Shown piece by piece: positions 23,414 through 33,100 of a DNA stretch of 43,531 bases (within the stretch, counting starts at the first letter, position 1; the number at the start of each line of letters is the position of its first letter). The stretch spans positions 1 to 43,531 of the forward strand of contig JAKFUL010000049.1 of the NCBI GenBank assembly GCA_021732665.1. The letters run 5' to 3'. This stretch comes from Acetobacteraceae bacterium (lineage in GTDB: Bacteria > Pseudomonadota > Alphaproteobacteria > Acetobacterales > Acetobacteraceae). Made by a program: the position numbers and the translations under genes. The notes below the pieces were generated by a model. It did no database searches. It saw only the letters and a program-made list of their open reading frames with translations, and was not told where the DNA came from.

Positions 23414-25537
23414 ATGCCCCAGATGCCCCGCAATCGCTTGATCCATCTCTTCAGCCGGCCGCTGCTGCGCGGCCTGGACATCCTGGCCGAGCTTCAGTCG
23501 GCGCAGATGGCCAATCGCGCCCCGGCGGTGACGGCGCAGGACGCGACCGACGAGCTGTGCCGCCTTCTGGGCGAGCAGATGGCGGAAGGGCGCCGCAGGC
23601 GGGCCGAGGATGGCGAGATCAGCCCGGCGCGGCAGGAGGAACTCGAAAGCGCGCAATATGCCGTCGTGGCCTATCTGGATGACCGCTTCAGGCAGCAGAG
23701 CAACTGGCACGGCCGTGACAGCGAGCCGCTGCAATACGCGCTCTATCGCGAGCGCGGCGCCGGCGATGAACTCTTCAGCCGCATCCGGCAGATGAAGGAG
23801 CAGCAGGCCGAGCTGAAGGAGACCTATTCGCTCATCCTGGGCCTCGGCTTCCGCGGCCGCGCCTTCTCCCAGGATGACCAAGCGCTGCAGATGCTGGAAG
23901 AGCAAAAGGTGCGGCTGCGCGTCGGCCTGCGGCCGGAGCCGGTCGGCGCCCGGCAATTCGAGGCCGCCGATGCCTGGCTCACGCCGCAGCCCTATGGCGT
24001 GGAGGCGCCGCCCCCGGCGGTCCTGCCCACGCCCAGCCGCTGGCCGCTCTTCGCCGCCATCGCGGCGGGGGTTGCGCTGCTTCTCATGGTCGGCGGTGGC
24101 GCCCTGTGGTGGTGGTCGCGCGGGCCGGACGGTGTCCAGGTGGCGAATGCCGCGCTGAGCGACCTGGCATGCTCGAGCGTGCAGACCGCGCCGGTCCAGG
24201 GCCAGCGCAGCGCGGTTCAGGTCAGCGGCCGCTTCGCCGACCGGGCCGAGCTGGATGCCCGCCTCGATCGTATTCGCGATGCCGGCGTCGAGGTGCGGGA
24301 AGGCACGCTGGTCGAGCGGCCGCGCCCGATCTGCGACGTGCTGGATCTGCTGGATCGGCGCCGGGTGGATGCGGGCGCGGGCGCGCCCAGCCTCGATCCC
24401 GGCGGCACCCGGGGCGGCTATCAGATCGGCGAATTCTTCGTCGCCCATGCGTCGAGCAGGAATGCGGGGCACCTGACCGTGTTCTTCCTGCGGCCGCTGC
24501 CGGGTGGCGGTGCGCAGTTCGTGCCGCTGCAGCCGACCCAGCGGCAGCCGAACAGCGCCGCCGAGGCGGGGGCACGCGTGCGGCTTGGCCGCCCGGGGCA
24601 GGAGATCAACCAGCGCGATCGCGGGCTGATCGTGACCGGGCCGGCGGGCCCGGCCGCCATCTTCGCGATTTCCACGGCGACGCCCCTGCTCGATGCCACC
24701 AACCTGCCGCGCACGGGGGACACCGAGGGCATGCTGCGCGCGCTCGAGGCCGGCCTGGCACGGCAGCCGATCAGGCCCGATGGCCAGATCAACGCCGCCG
24801 CCACCCATGCGATGATCGCGGTGACCGAGGCGCGGGATGCGCTGCCGCGTGTGCAGACGGCCTTGCGCAACCTGCAATGCTCCAGCATCCAGGCCTTCGC
24901 CGAACCTGGCGGGCGCATCAGGCTGACCGGGCGCTATGCGGATGCGGCCCTGATCGAGGACAGGCTTGCCCCGTTCTCCGGGCAGATCGACCGCCAGACG
25001 CTGGTGCATGTGCCGGCACCCTGGTGCGAGGTCGTCGGCGAGATCGAGAGCGTGGCGGCGCCGGAGCGACCGGCCGACCGCCCCGCCATGGCGGGGCCCA
25101 CGCTGGACCTGACCCGGCGTGATGGCCGCTTCGCGGTGGGCGATCCGTTTCAGCTCGATGCCACGATGAGCACGGGTTTCGCGGGGCATCTGACGGTGCT
25201 CTACCTGCATCCGGTGCGGGGTTTCATGCCGCTGATGCCCTCCTCCGCCCACCCGGCCCGCGAATTGCCGGCCGGTGAGCGGGTGCGGCTGGACCTCAAT
25301 GCGCAGGGCTTTCCGATCTGGCAGGTCAGCGAGCCGCCCGGCTTCGCGATGATCCTGGCCTTCGCCACCACAACACCGCTCATACCCAATCTCCAGGCCT
25401 TCCCGACCGAGCGCGCGGCCGGGCTTGCCGCCCTGCGCCAGGCCATCCAGCGGCAGTCCAGCGGGCCTGGCGGCACGCCCTACACGTATGCGATGATCAC
25501 CGTCCTGCCGCCCGGCACGCCGCCGGGGCGGAATTGA
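23414..25537 (+). CDS. tssL: TssL (DotU-like) with extended periplasmic part bearing two DUF4384 modules
   Basis: A 707-residue protein. Residues about 8-190 match the TssL/DotU cytoplasmic domain: an LLRGLDILAEL helix, YAVVAYLDDRF, HGRDSEPLQYALYRERGAGDELF, and YSLILGLGFRGRAF. A single transmembrane helix lies at about 210-234 (PLFAAIAAGVALLLMVGGGALWWW). Two similar periplasmic units follow, each with a Cys-containing BON-like stretch (LACSSV...RPIC; LQCSSI...PWC) and a DUF4384-like domain (GYQIGEFFV; DGRFAVGDPF... GHLTVLYLHP). TssL anchors the baseplate at the inner membrane; evolved forms sometimes end in a peptidoglycan-binding OmpA domain, but a DUF4384 extension is unfamiliar to me. Confidence 0.8.
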   Translation: MPQMPRNRLIHLFSRPLLRGLDILAELQSAQMANRAPAVTAQDATDELCRLLGEQMAEGRRRRAEDGEISPARQEELESAQYAVVAYLDDRFRQQSNWHGRDSEPLQYALYRERGAGDELFSRIRQMKEQQAELKETYSLILGLGFRGRAFSQDDQALQMLEEQKVRLRVGLRPEPVGARQFEAADAWLTPQPYGVEAPPPAVLPTPSRWPLFAAIAAGVALLLMVGGGALWWWSRGPDGVQVANAALSDLACSSVQTAPVQGQRSAVQVSGRFADRAELDARLDRIRDAGVEVREGTLVERPRPICDVLDLLDRRRVDAGAGAPSLDPGGTRGGYQIGEFFVAHASSRNAGHLTVFFLRPLPGGGAQFVPLQPTQRQPNSAAEAGARVRLGRPGQEINQRDRGLIVTGPAGPAAIFAISTATPLLDATNLPRTGDTEGMLRALEAGLARQPIRPDGQINAAATHAMIAVTEARDALPRVQTALRNLQCSSIQAFAEPGGRIRLTGRYADAALIEDRLAPFSGQIDRQTLVHVPAPWCEVVGEIESVAAPERPADRPAMAGPTLDLTRRDGRFAVGDPFQLDATMSTGFAGHLTVLYLHPVRGFMPLMPSSAHPARELPAGERVRLDLNAQGFPIWQVSEPPGFAMILAFATTTPLIPNLQAFPTERAAGLAALRQAIQRQSSGPGGTPYTYAMITVLPPGTPPGRN

Positions 25538-25539
25538 GC

Positions 25540-26598
25540 ATGCGCGCCTTGCTTGTCGCCGCCGGTCTCGTCCTGGCCGGTGTCATCTCCCCATCCAGCG
25601 GCTCGGGCGACGGGCAGGGCGGTGTGGCAACGCCCGCGCCGATCGGAGAGGTCACTCTCCCCCTTCTCGACTTCGATTTCACGACGCAGGAGCCCGGGCC
25701 TGCCACGCGCGCCCAAATGGATTCTCTCGCCACCGCCCTGGGCGCGCCGGAGATCGCGCAGCTGCGTATCCTGCTGCGGGTGATCGCCCAGGACCCGGAG
25801 ATCGCCGAGCGACGTGCCGGCGCCCTCCTGCGCTATCTCGTCGGTCGGCGGAGCGACCTGGCCGCCCGAATCGTGGCCCGCGCGGGACGGGGCGGCGAGC
25901 CGCGCATCGAGGTGATCGGGCTGGGGCAGGACGCGCCCGAACTGGCCGTGCAGCGGCTGGCCGAGGATCTGGCCTGCTCGCGCCTGGAGGTGACGCCGGG
26001 CCCCGACGGCCCGCGCCTGTCGGGCCGCGTCGCGAACCTGGCCGCGTTGCACGATCGGCTGGCCGATCTCGATCGCCTCGGCCTGCGGCGGCCCGCGTCG
26101 CTGGTGGTCGAGGAACTGCCGGCACCCTTCTGTCTGGTCATGGAGATGCTGGAGGCGAGGGGCTTGCCCCCGGGTGGCCTGCGCCTGATGCCGGACAAGC
26201 CGGATGGCCGGTATCGGATCGGGGAGGCCATTCATGTCGACCTGCGGATACCGGAAGGGTTCTCCGGGCACCTGACGCTGCTCTACGTGCACCCAATGCA
26301 GATCGTGCCGATGCTGCCTTCCGCGCGGCAGCCCGATGGCTGGATCGCGGCCGGCGGCACCGTCCGGATCGGTCGCCCGATCGAGGAAGTCTCGGCCGAG
26401 CGCCCGGGCTGGCGCATCACCGGGCCGCCAGGGCCCGGCCTGCTGGTCGCCCTGTCCACCGCGAGGCCGGTGCTGGACCTGCGGCACCCACCCCGCAGCG
26501 GTGAGGAGGCGCTGGCGCTACTTGCCGTCGTGCTCGGCGGCAAGGGCGGTTTCGGCCCGGTCGAGGCGGCCTCGTTCCTGCTGCAGGTGCGGGAATGA
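25540..26598 (+). CDS. Secreted DUF4384 protein related to the TssL periplasmic modules
   Basis: A 352-residue exported protein. It has a signal peptide (MRALLVAAGLVLAGVI) and a segment (about 30-125) that looks like a worn OmpA C-terminal fold, with AERRAGALLRYLV where OmpA domains have the SxxRAxxVxxYL helix. The Cys-containing BON-like unit follows (LACSRLEV ... PAPFCLVMEML), then a DUF4384-like domain (GRYRIGEAIHVDLRI ... GHLTLLYVHPMQ). The last two parts repeat the arrangement seen twice in the preceding TssL. The start is ATG 25540, two bases after the tssL stop. It is probably a periplasmic partner of TssL. Confidence 0.68.
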   Translation: MRALLVAAGLVLAGVISPSSGSGDGQGGVATPAPIGEVTLPLLDFDFTTQEPGPATRAQMDSLATALGAPEIAQLRILLRVIAQDPEIAERRAGALLRYLVGRRSDLAARIVARAGRGGEPRIEVIGLGQDAPELAVQRLAEDLACSRLEVTPGPDGPRLSGRVANLAALHDRLADLDRLGLRRPASLVVEELPAPFCLVMEMLEARGLPPGGLRLMPDKPDGRYRIGEAIHVDLRIPEGFSGHLTLLYVHPMQIVPMLPSARQPDGWIAAGGTVRIGRPIEEVSAERPGWRITGPPGPGLLVALSTARPVLDLRHPPRSGEEALALLAVVLGGKGGFGPVEAASFLLQVRE

Positions 26599-26651
26599 CG
26601 GCTTGTCGGGTGGAGCACGGAGATCGCATTTCATCGAGAGGGAGAATGGAC

Positions 26652-27275
26652 ATGTTCATCATCCGCCGAAGCCTCATACCTATCCTGTCGCGCCTGGGCG
26701 TCGTGTGCCTGACGGCGGCCTCGCCGCTGCTGCTGGCGCCCGGCCAGGCCGCCGCGCAGACGGAGCAGGAGTTTCTGCGCGCGCTTCGGCCGCCGCCGGC
26801 GAACAGCGCCGGCGCGCCACCACTTCGCTTTGCGCCGCGGCTGGAGGACTTCACCGGCCCGGCGCCCACGCCTGCGCCGCCCGGTTTCACTCCGCCCGCG
26901 CCCGCGCCCCGGCCCGCGCCCCCCGCGGTCTGCGCCCAGATCAGCACGCCGCAAATCCGCTTCCGGTTCGGCAGCGCCGAACTGGATGAGCAGTGGATTT
27001 CCAACGTCCGCAACCTCGCCGCCGCGCTGAACAATGCCGAGATGCGCGGCACCCGCGTCCGCGTGACGGGGCATACGGACGGCGTCGGGTCGGACGAGTT
27101 CAACCTCGAATTGTCGCGGCGCCGTGCCGATTCCGTGCGCGAATTCCTCATCGCCCGGGGCGGCGTGGACGCGGCGCGCATCCTGACCGACGGGCTTGGC
27201 AAGCGGCAACTGGCCAAGCCCCAAGACCCTACCCATGGCGAGAATCGCCGGGTGGAGATCGCAACCCTGTGCTGA
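26652..27275 (+). CDS. OmpA-family peptidoglycan-binding protein
   Basis: A 207-residue protein with a signal peptide (about 1-32, ending GQAAAQ), a Pro/Ala-rich linker (about 40-95) and a C-terminal OmpA-like domain. The domain shows IRFRFGSAELDE, VTGHTDGVGSDEFNLELSRRRADSVREFL and a closing ENRRVEI, the standard diaminopimelate-binding motif set (NxxLSxxRAxxV). It should attach to peptidoglycan in the periplasm. In other T6SSs such domains are part of TssL or a separate TagL; here the domain is a separate gene right after the TssL group. ATG 26652 is preferred: GAGAGGGAG ends seven bases upstream, while ATG 26646 is too close. Confidence 0.85.
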   Translation: MFIIRRSLIPILSRLGVVCLTAASPLLLAPGQAAAQTEQEFLRALRPPPANSAGAPPLRFAPRLEDFTGPAPTPAPPGFTPPAPAPRPAPPAVCAQISTPQIRFRFGSAELDEQWISNVRNLAAALNNAEMRGTRVRVTGHTDGVGSDEFNLELSRRRADSVREFLIARGGVDAARILTDGLGKRQLAKPQDPTHGENRRVEIATLC

Positions 27276-27300
27276 CGGCACATAAAGGCTGGAAGTGACC

Positions 27301-28755
27301 ATGGAACCCTTGCCACGCATCCTCTGGTCGGAGGGCCTGTTTCTCACCCCCCAGCATCTGCAGCAGCAGGATCGCGGCCATGCTGCCGCCATCGCCGCGG
27401 TCTGGCGGGAGGCGGCGCCGTTTCGCTGGGGGATCGCGCGTTTCGAACTGCGCGAGGACGCGATCGGACGCGGCCTGGCGGAGGTTGCGGCCGTGGTCGC
27501 GGTCACGCGCGAAGGGGTGTTCGTCAAGGGTGGCGGCCTGGTTGGCGGCGGGGCGAATGCCCGCATCCGGCCCCTGGCGCTGGGCGATGGCATGGTCCTC
27601 GGCGCCACGACGCTCTATCTTTGCCTGGCGCGCGAGCAGCCGGGCGTGCCGCCGGTGGCCAGCGAGGCCGAACTCGCGCAGTCCGAGCGGCTTGCGCGGC
27701 GATACCTGGCGGAAACCTCCGAATTCGCCGACGCGGAGGATATCGACCAGACCGACCGTGTGACGCTCACGCGCCTGCCCTTCCTGCTGCAATTGGCCGC
27801 GGTGCCGGAAGGGCCTGCCGGCCAGGCGGCGCGGGCCGCGCTTGAGCAGGGCTTCGACGTGCTTCCGGTCGCCCGGCTGCTGCCAAAAGGGGAGGGCTTC
27901 GCCACCGATCCCGACTTCGTCCCGCCGGCGCTGTCGCTGGGCGCGGTCCCCTATCTGCTGCATCGCGCCGCCTCGCTGGCCGACCGGATGCTGGGCCGGA
28001 TCGCCGAGATCGAGCCGGAGCTGGGTACCCGCCGGCTTCAGGCCGAGCTGGGGGTGCCGACCAACCTCGCCATCTTTCTCGTCCTGCGCTCGCTGCACGA
28101 GCACGCCTCGGCGATCCTGCAGGCGACGGAGATGCGGGAGACCCATCCCACGGAGCTTTACTTCCGGCTCAGGCAGGCCGTGGCCGACCTCTCGGCCTTC
28201 AGCCCGAGCGTCACCCTGCGGGGTGAGGTGGCGGCGAGTGGCGAGATGGCCGCTCGGCCCGCGCTGCCGCCCTATGCGCATGACGATCTGGGCTGGCGCG
28301 TGCTGCGGGCGATCGAGACCATCGACCTGCTGATGGACGGCCTGGGCTCGGGCGCGCAGATCAGCGTGGAGCTGCAATTCTCGCCGCCGGAACGGTGGAG
28401 CGCGAGGATCGCGCCGGATTTCTTCCACGCGCGCGTCACGCGCTATTTCCTGCTGGTGGAGAGCACGCTGCAGTCGAGCGAGGTCGAGCAGCTGCTCGCG
28501 CAGCGCAAGATCGCCAGCGCCGCCGACCTGTCACAGCTCATCGCGAGCAACCTCTATGGCCTGCCGATCAAGCGTCTTGCCGACCCGCCACGCGGCCTGC
28601 CGGCGCGCACCGGTCGCTACACCTATTTCGAGATCACCACCGACAGCCCTGATTGGAAAGCGATCCGCAGCAGGGGCGACATCGTGGTCTTCTGCCCGGA
28701 ACTCGCAAAGCATGATGTGCGGATCCGGCTTTTCCGCGAACCGACGACCGATTGA
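27301..28755 (+). CDS. tssK: T6SS baseplate-membrane connector TssK
   Basis: A 484-residue canonical TssK. The signature is ILWSEGLFLTPQHLQQQD (about 8-25), followed by a siphophage receptor-binding-like beta shell (FRWGIARFELRE...), the central helical bundle, and the C-terminal TssL-binding domain (VELQFSPPERW ... GRYTYFEI ... DIVVFCP). TssK trimers link the baseplate wedges to TssL/TssM. ATG 27301 begins directly before the signature; a GTG two codons upstream is possible. It is the last recognised core gene in the operon, followed by the 250-base gap before the peptidase cluster. Confidence 0.95.
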   Translation: MEPLPRILWSEGLFLTPQHLQQQDRGHAAAIAAVWREAAPFRWGIARFELREDAIGRGLAEVAAVVAVTREGVFVKGGGLVGGGANARIRPLALGDGMVLGATTLYLCLAREQPGVPPVASEAELAQSERLARRYLAETSEFADAEDIDQTDRVTLTRLPFLLQLAAVPEGPAGQAARAALEQGFDVLPVARLLPKGEGFATDPDFVPPALSLGAVPYLLHRAASLADRMLGRIAEIEPELGTRRLQAELGVPTNLAIFLVLRSLHEHASAILQATEMRETHPTELYFRLRQAVADLSAFSPSVTLRGEVAASGEMAARPALPPYAHDDLGWRVLRAIETIDLLMDGLGSGAQISVELQFSPPERWSARIAPDFFHARVTRYFLLVESTLQSSEVEQLLAQRKIASAADLSQLIASNLYGLPIKRLADPPRGLPARTGRYTYFEITTDSPDWKAIRSRGDIVVFCPELAKHDVRIRLFREPTTD

Positions 28756-29005
28756 GGGGCAATGTCACGCAAGGGAGCCAGCCAGATTGGGCGCCGGAAT
28801 TGTGACATTTCCCGCGCTTTCCGGCAGAGGGTTCATTTTACGATAGATTTTTGCGCAATTAATGGCAGTAACGCGCTGGTGAGAACCATATTCCTGGACT
28901 ACACTAATCGTTGATCGAGGGTTTTCGTTCGCTGGCGTCGGCTGCCGGCCTTCATTGCGCCGACCGGGATGCACGCGCGGCGAAATTTGCGAAGCGAGGG
29001 TTGTA
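28756..29005 (+). promoter_or_regulatory. Intergenic region with inverted repeat and probable promoter
   Basis: A 250-base gap, AT-richer in its second half. Perfect eight-base arms AATGTCAC (28761-28768) and GTGACATT (28802-28809) flank 33 bases and could form the end-of-operon hairpin for tssK or an operator. A short palindrome TTGCGCAA lies at about 28851. TACACT (28900-28905) resembles a -10 box but has no convincing -35. The ribosome site before the next gene is GAGGG near 28996. Confidence 0.4.
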
Positions 29006-30196
29006 ATGAGCGACATGGTTCACCTGTCCATTCCCACCTCCAGGCGCGCGAGCCGCTTCGCGCCCGCGGCAGCGGCGCTGCTGGTCGTCCCACTTCTCGC
29101 CGCCTGCCAGACGACGGGCGACAGCGGCCCCGTGGTGGTCGACGCACCCAACGACAATTGTGCCGTCCACCGTGCCGCCTTCCGCTCCACCGAGCCGACT
29201 TTTGACGATGTCTCCAGGGGCGTCGCGCTGAGCGTGATCGGCGGCGCGGCCGCCGGCCTCGCGGTCGGCCTGCTGACCCAAAGTCCCCAGGCGGGCATGG
29301 CCGTGGGCGCGAGCATCATGGCCGCCGGCGTTACCGCCACCCTCGTCAACGCCAATTTCCAGCAGATGCAGGGCCAGCAGCGGCGTGACGCCCTGCTGGG
29401 GCAGACCGTCGCCGTGAATCGGTATGGCGAGCGGGTCACGGGCGCCAACATCGCGCTGGACAGGCTGGCATCCTGCCGGCGGGAACAGGTGGTGAGCACC
29501 CAGGCCGCCGTGCGCCAGCGGCGCCTGCCGGCTGACCAGGGGCGCGCGCAGCTGGCGGAAATCCGCGGCTGGTATGACGGCGACCTGACGCTTATCCGCA
29601 GCTTCGACGCCCGCCTGGCGGGCGACACGCGGCAGCTCGCGGAATCCACGCGCTTCATCAATGGCAGCAGCGTCAGCAGCGAGGCGGCGTTCCGCCCCTA
29701 TACCGGCATCGTCGCGCAACCGGTGAGCGTCAAGCAGTCGGCATCCTCCACAGCGGCCGATGGCCTTGCACTGCAGCCGGGGCAGACCATTCGCGTGGTC
29801 GGGCGTGACGGCAACTGGCTGCGCCTGCAGCTGCCGAACGGCCGCGGCGGCTTCGTGCAAAACTTCAACATTGCCCAGGAGGTCGCGCCCGCCGAATTCC
29901 AGGGCGCCTCTGCGCAGCGTCTGCGCAGCGCGGCAAAGGATGATGCCGATGCGGTGGGCGATGTCGCGACAGGCAGCACCTATCGCGTGGTCGGCCGGAT
30001 GACCGGCTGGCTGGTGGTGGACAATTCTGGGCAACGCACCTTCGTCCGGGCCTCTGCCCTGCGGCCCTCCCGCGTCGACGACACCGGGGGCGAGGTGGTT
30101 CAGGCGACCGCCAGCGCCGTGGCCTCCCGCAACGCCTTCACCAGCAATACCGAAACGCTTGCCGCCGATGCGAGGCGCATTGCCCTGGACGCCTGA
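29006..30196 (+). CDS. Lipoprotein with glycine zipper and SH3-like repeats
   Basis: A 396-residue predicted lipoprotein. The signal ends with LLAAC (lipid-bearing Cys34). A Gly/Ala-rich hydrophobic zipper lies at about 72-115, and two SH3-like units at about 230-295 (QTIRVVGRDGNWLRLQLPNGRGGFV) and about 320-350 (STYRVVGRMTGWLVV). An outer-membrane lipoprotein in this spot could do the job TssJ does in other T6SSs, but it lacks the TssJ beta-sandwich style and is far longer. It starts the peptidase cluster, three bases ahead of the WD40-caspase gene. ATG 29006 is chosen for its ribosome site. Confidence 0.6.
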   Translation: MSDMVHLSIPTSRRASRFAPAAAALLVVPLLAACQTTGDSGPVVVDAPNDNCAVHRAAFRSTEPTFDDVSRGVALSVIGGAAAGLAVGLLTQSPQAGMAVGASIMAAGVTATLVNANFQQMQGQQRRDALLGQTVAVNRYGERVTGANIALDRLASCRREQVVSTQAAVRQRRLPADQGRAQLAEIRGWYDGDLTLIRSFDARLAGDTRQLAESTRFINGSSVSSEAAFRPYTGIVAQPVSVKQSASSTAADGLALQPGQTIRVVGRDGNWLRLQLPNGRGGFVQNFNIAQEVAPAEFQGASAQRLRSAAKDDADAVGDVATGSTYRVVGRMTGWLVVDNSGQRTFVRASALRPSRVDDTGGEVVQATASAVASRNAFTSNTETLAADARRIALDA

Positions 30197-30199
30197 CGA

Positions 30200-33100
30200 G
30201 TGCCTGCGCGTGACCCTTCGCCGGCATGCTTCCCAGGTCTCACGCGGGGTCTGATCCTCGCCCTCATGCTGCTCGTCGGGGCGGGCAGGGGCGTGCTGGC
30301 GCAGCCGCCGACCACGCCCTTCCTGCGGATCGAGCCGGGCATGCACACCGACCAGGTGCGGCGCATCGTGGCGACGGCCGATGGCGAGACCCTAATCACC
30401 GCATCGGCCGACAAGACCCTGCGGGTGTGGGGCGCGGACGGTACCCTGCTGAGGACGCTGCGGCCGCCGATCGCCGATGGTCATGAGGGCGCATTGCGCG
30501 CGGCGGCGGTCTCCTCCGAACGCCGGTTGGTGGCGGTGGGCGGGACGACGGGTGCCGCCTGGGGGCGAGACGCCCAGGTCTACCTGCTCGGCCTCGATCG
30601 CGACCGGATGCAACGGCTGCCCACCGGTGTCCCCGCGGAGATCACCGCCCTGGCCTTCGCCCCCGGTGGCGCAAGACTGGCGATCGGCTTCCAGGGCCAG
30701 GCCGGCATCGCGGTGTTCGATTTCGCCAGCAGCGAGCTTGTCACCGCCCCCACGCTTGGGGTGCGCGGTGGCGTCACCGGGATGGTCTTCGACGAAGCGG
30801 GCAACCTGGCCGTGGGGGCGGGGGATGGGCATGTCCACCTGTTCAGTCCGCGCCTGCAGCCGCTGCGGCCGGCGCGGTTGCTGCCCGAGGGCGGGCAGCC
30901 GGGCGACCTTGCCTTCTCGCCGGATGGGCGGCTGCTGGCGGTGGGCCTGGCGAACATGCCGGTTGTGCGCCTGTTCGATGCCCGCACGCTGGAGCCACGG
31001 GGCGCCCCGCCGCTCGGCGCGGCGCTGGGGCGGGAGCGACAGAATCTCGCCGCCGTCGCCTGGACAATGCCGGGCCCCGGCCAGCAGGCGCTGCATGCCG
31101 CGGGCTATGTGCTGGATGCCCAGGGCCGCAGCGCGGCGCTGCGATGGACCAACCTGACCGCGCCGCCGGGCATGATCGTGCCGCTCGGCTCCGATACCGT
31201 GTTCCATCTCACCCCGCTGCCCGGCGGGCTGCTGGCCTATGCCGGCGGCGAGCCGGCCTGGGGTGTCGTCGGCGGGGATGGCCGCCACCGGCTGAGGCTG
31301 GAGCGCCAGGGCGGCGATTTCCGCTCCATCGCCGCGGGCCTGTTCCGCGCCCGCCCCGACGAGACCGATTTCGGCGCCTTCCCGGAACGCGGCCCGGGCG
31401 GTTTCCGGCTGTCGCATGACGGAATGATCGTGGAATTCGGCATGGAAGCCGGCGGCCGTCGCGTGCTGCGTTTCGACGCCGGCAGGCGGGCGATCGAGCC
31501 GGTCGCCAGCCCCGGGGCGCCGGACCCCGCCTTCCGCGCCGCGCCATCGGTCTCCCTTCCCCTGCGGGACTGGCTGAATGGCGCGACCCCTGCGTTTCGC
31601 GGCCGCCGCCTGCGTCTCGAACCGGGTGAGGTCGTGCGCAGCGTGCAGCCGCTGCCCGCCAGCGGCGGCTTTCTCCTCGGCACCGACACGCATCTGCGTC
31701 GCTTCGATGGGGACGGCGCGGAGATCGCGCGGATCGCGGTGCATGCCGCCATCTGGGGCGTTCAGGTCTCGGGCGATGGCGGGCAGGCCGTGCTGGCGAT
31801 GGGTGACGGGACGCTGCGCTGGCATGACCTCGATCCGGCGGCGAACCTCACGGAGCGGGCGGCGCTTTTCGTCCACCGGGACGGCCGCCGCTGGATTCTC
31901 TGGACGCCCGAGGGGTTCTTCGATCATGCCGACCAGGGTGGCCAGGACCTGGCCGGCTACCACATCAACCGGCGCGCGCAGGATCTGGCCGAATGGGTGA
32001 ACTTCGCCCAGCTCTACCGAGTTTTCTACGCCGAGGACCTCGTGCGCCTTCGGCTGCTGCGCGGCGATGAGACGCCCCTGCGCGAACGCCTGGCGGCCAT
32101 TGGCAATGTGCGCCGCTGGCTGCAGCAATCGCCGGCGCCGGGAATCACGATCGCCGCCGTCTGCTTCGTCGAGCGCCCCGGCGAGGGCGAACGCTGTCAC
32201 GAATTCGGCGGTGGCGGTGGCGCCACGACCCGCGGCCTTGGGCGGCTGAGGGAGAATGCCCGGCCACAGGTGGTGAGTGCCGCCAACGCGACCGTCATCG
32301 CAAGCGCCACGGCTCCGGCAGCGCCCGTGCTGGAGCTGCCCGCGGGGGTGACCCATGTCAGGCTGCGCGCCACGCTGAACGACCGTGGCGGCGGGATCGG
32401 CCAGACAGATCTTCTGCTGAACGAGCGCAATGTGGGCCGCGCCCAGAACGCGCGCGGGCTCGGCCGCATCCAGGTCGGTCAGCCCGGCGGGTCTGGCGGC
32501 GCGGGCGGGCCCTTGCAGGACGCGGTGCAGACCGGCCTGCTGGAATACAGCCGCGTGGTCGAACTCGACCCGGGCCGCAACACGTTGCAACTGCGCGCCT
32601 TCGAGGCCACCAACGAGAGCTTCGGTCAATCGGCGGTGCTGGAACTGCGCGCGGCGCCGGCCCGTGCCGCGGCCCGATTGCCGACCCTGCACGTGCTGGC
32701 CATCGGCGTGGATGATTATGCCGCGACCGTGCCCGTGGGGCTGCGCAGCCTGCTCAGCGCGGTGGCGGATGCCCAGTCGGTGATCGAGCTGCTCGAGCGG
32801 CGCATGGCGCGGGACTATGGCCGGTTCAACCCGATCCTCATCCAGAATGACCAGGCCAGCCTTTCCGGCATAGAGGCTGCCTTCGAGCGGTTGCATCGGG
32901 AGGCGGCGCCCGAGGACACCGTCGTTGTCTATCTGGCCGGGCATGGCCTCGCGCAGGCGGATCGCTACCTCTTCATCCCGTTCATGTCGGATGCCCAGGA
33001 CCTCGAGGCCGTGAAGGCGCAGTCGCTCGACGATCGTCGCCTCATCGCCCTGTGGTCTGCGGTGGCGGCGCGCAACACGTTGCTGCTGATCGACACCTGC

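Noticed and set aside
22853..25252. A 799-codon open frame antisense to the TssM-like and TssL genes
   Set aside because: Arg/Gln/His-rich mirror translation; the + strand frames have the family motifs and operon spacing.
28756..29005. A sigma-54 promoter before the lipoprotein gene
   Set aside because: No GG and GC pair with the required spacing and flanking TGGCAC/TTGC likeness was found.
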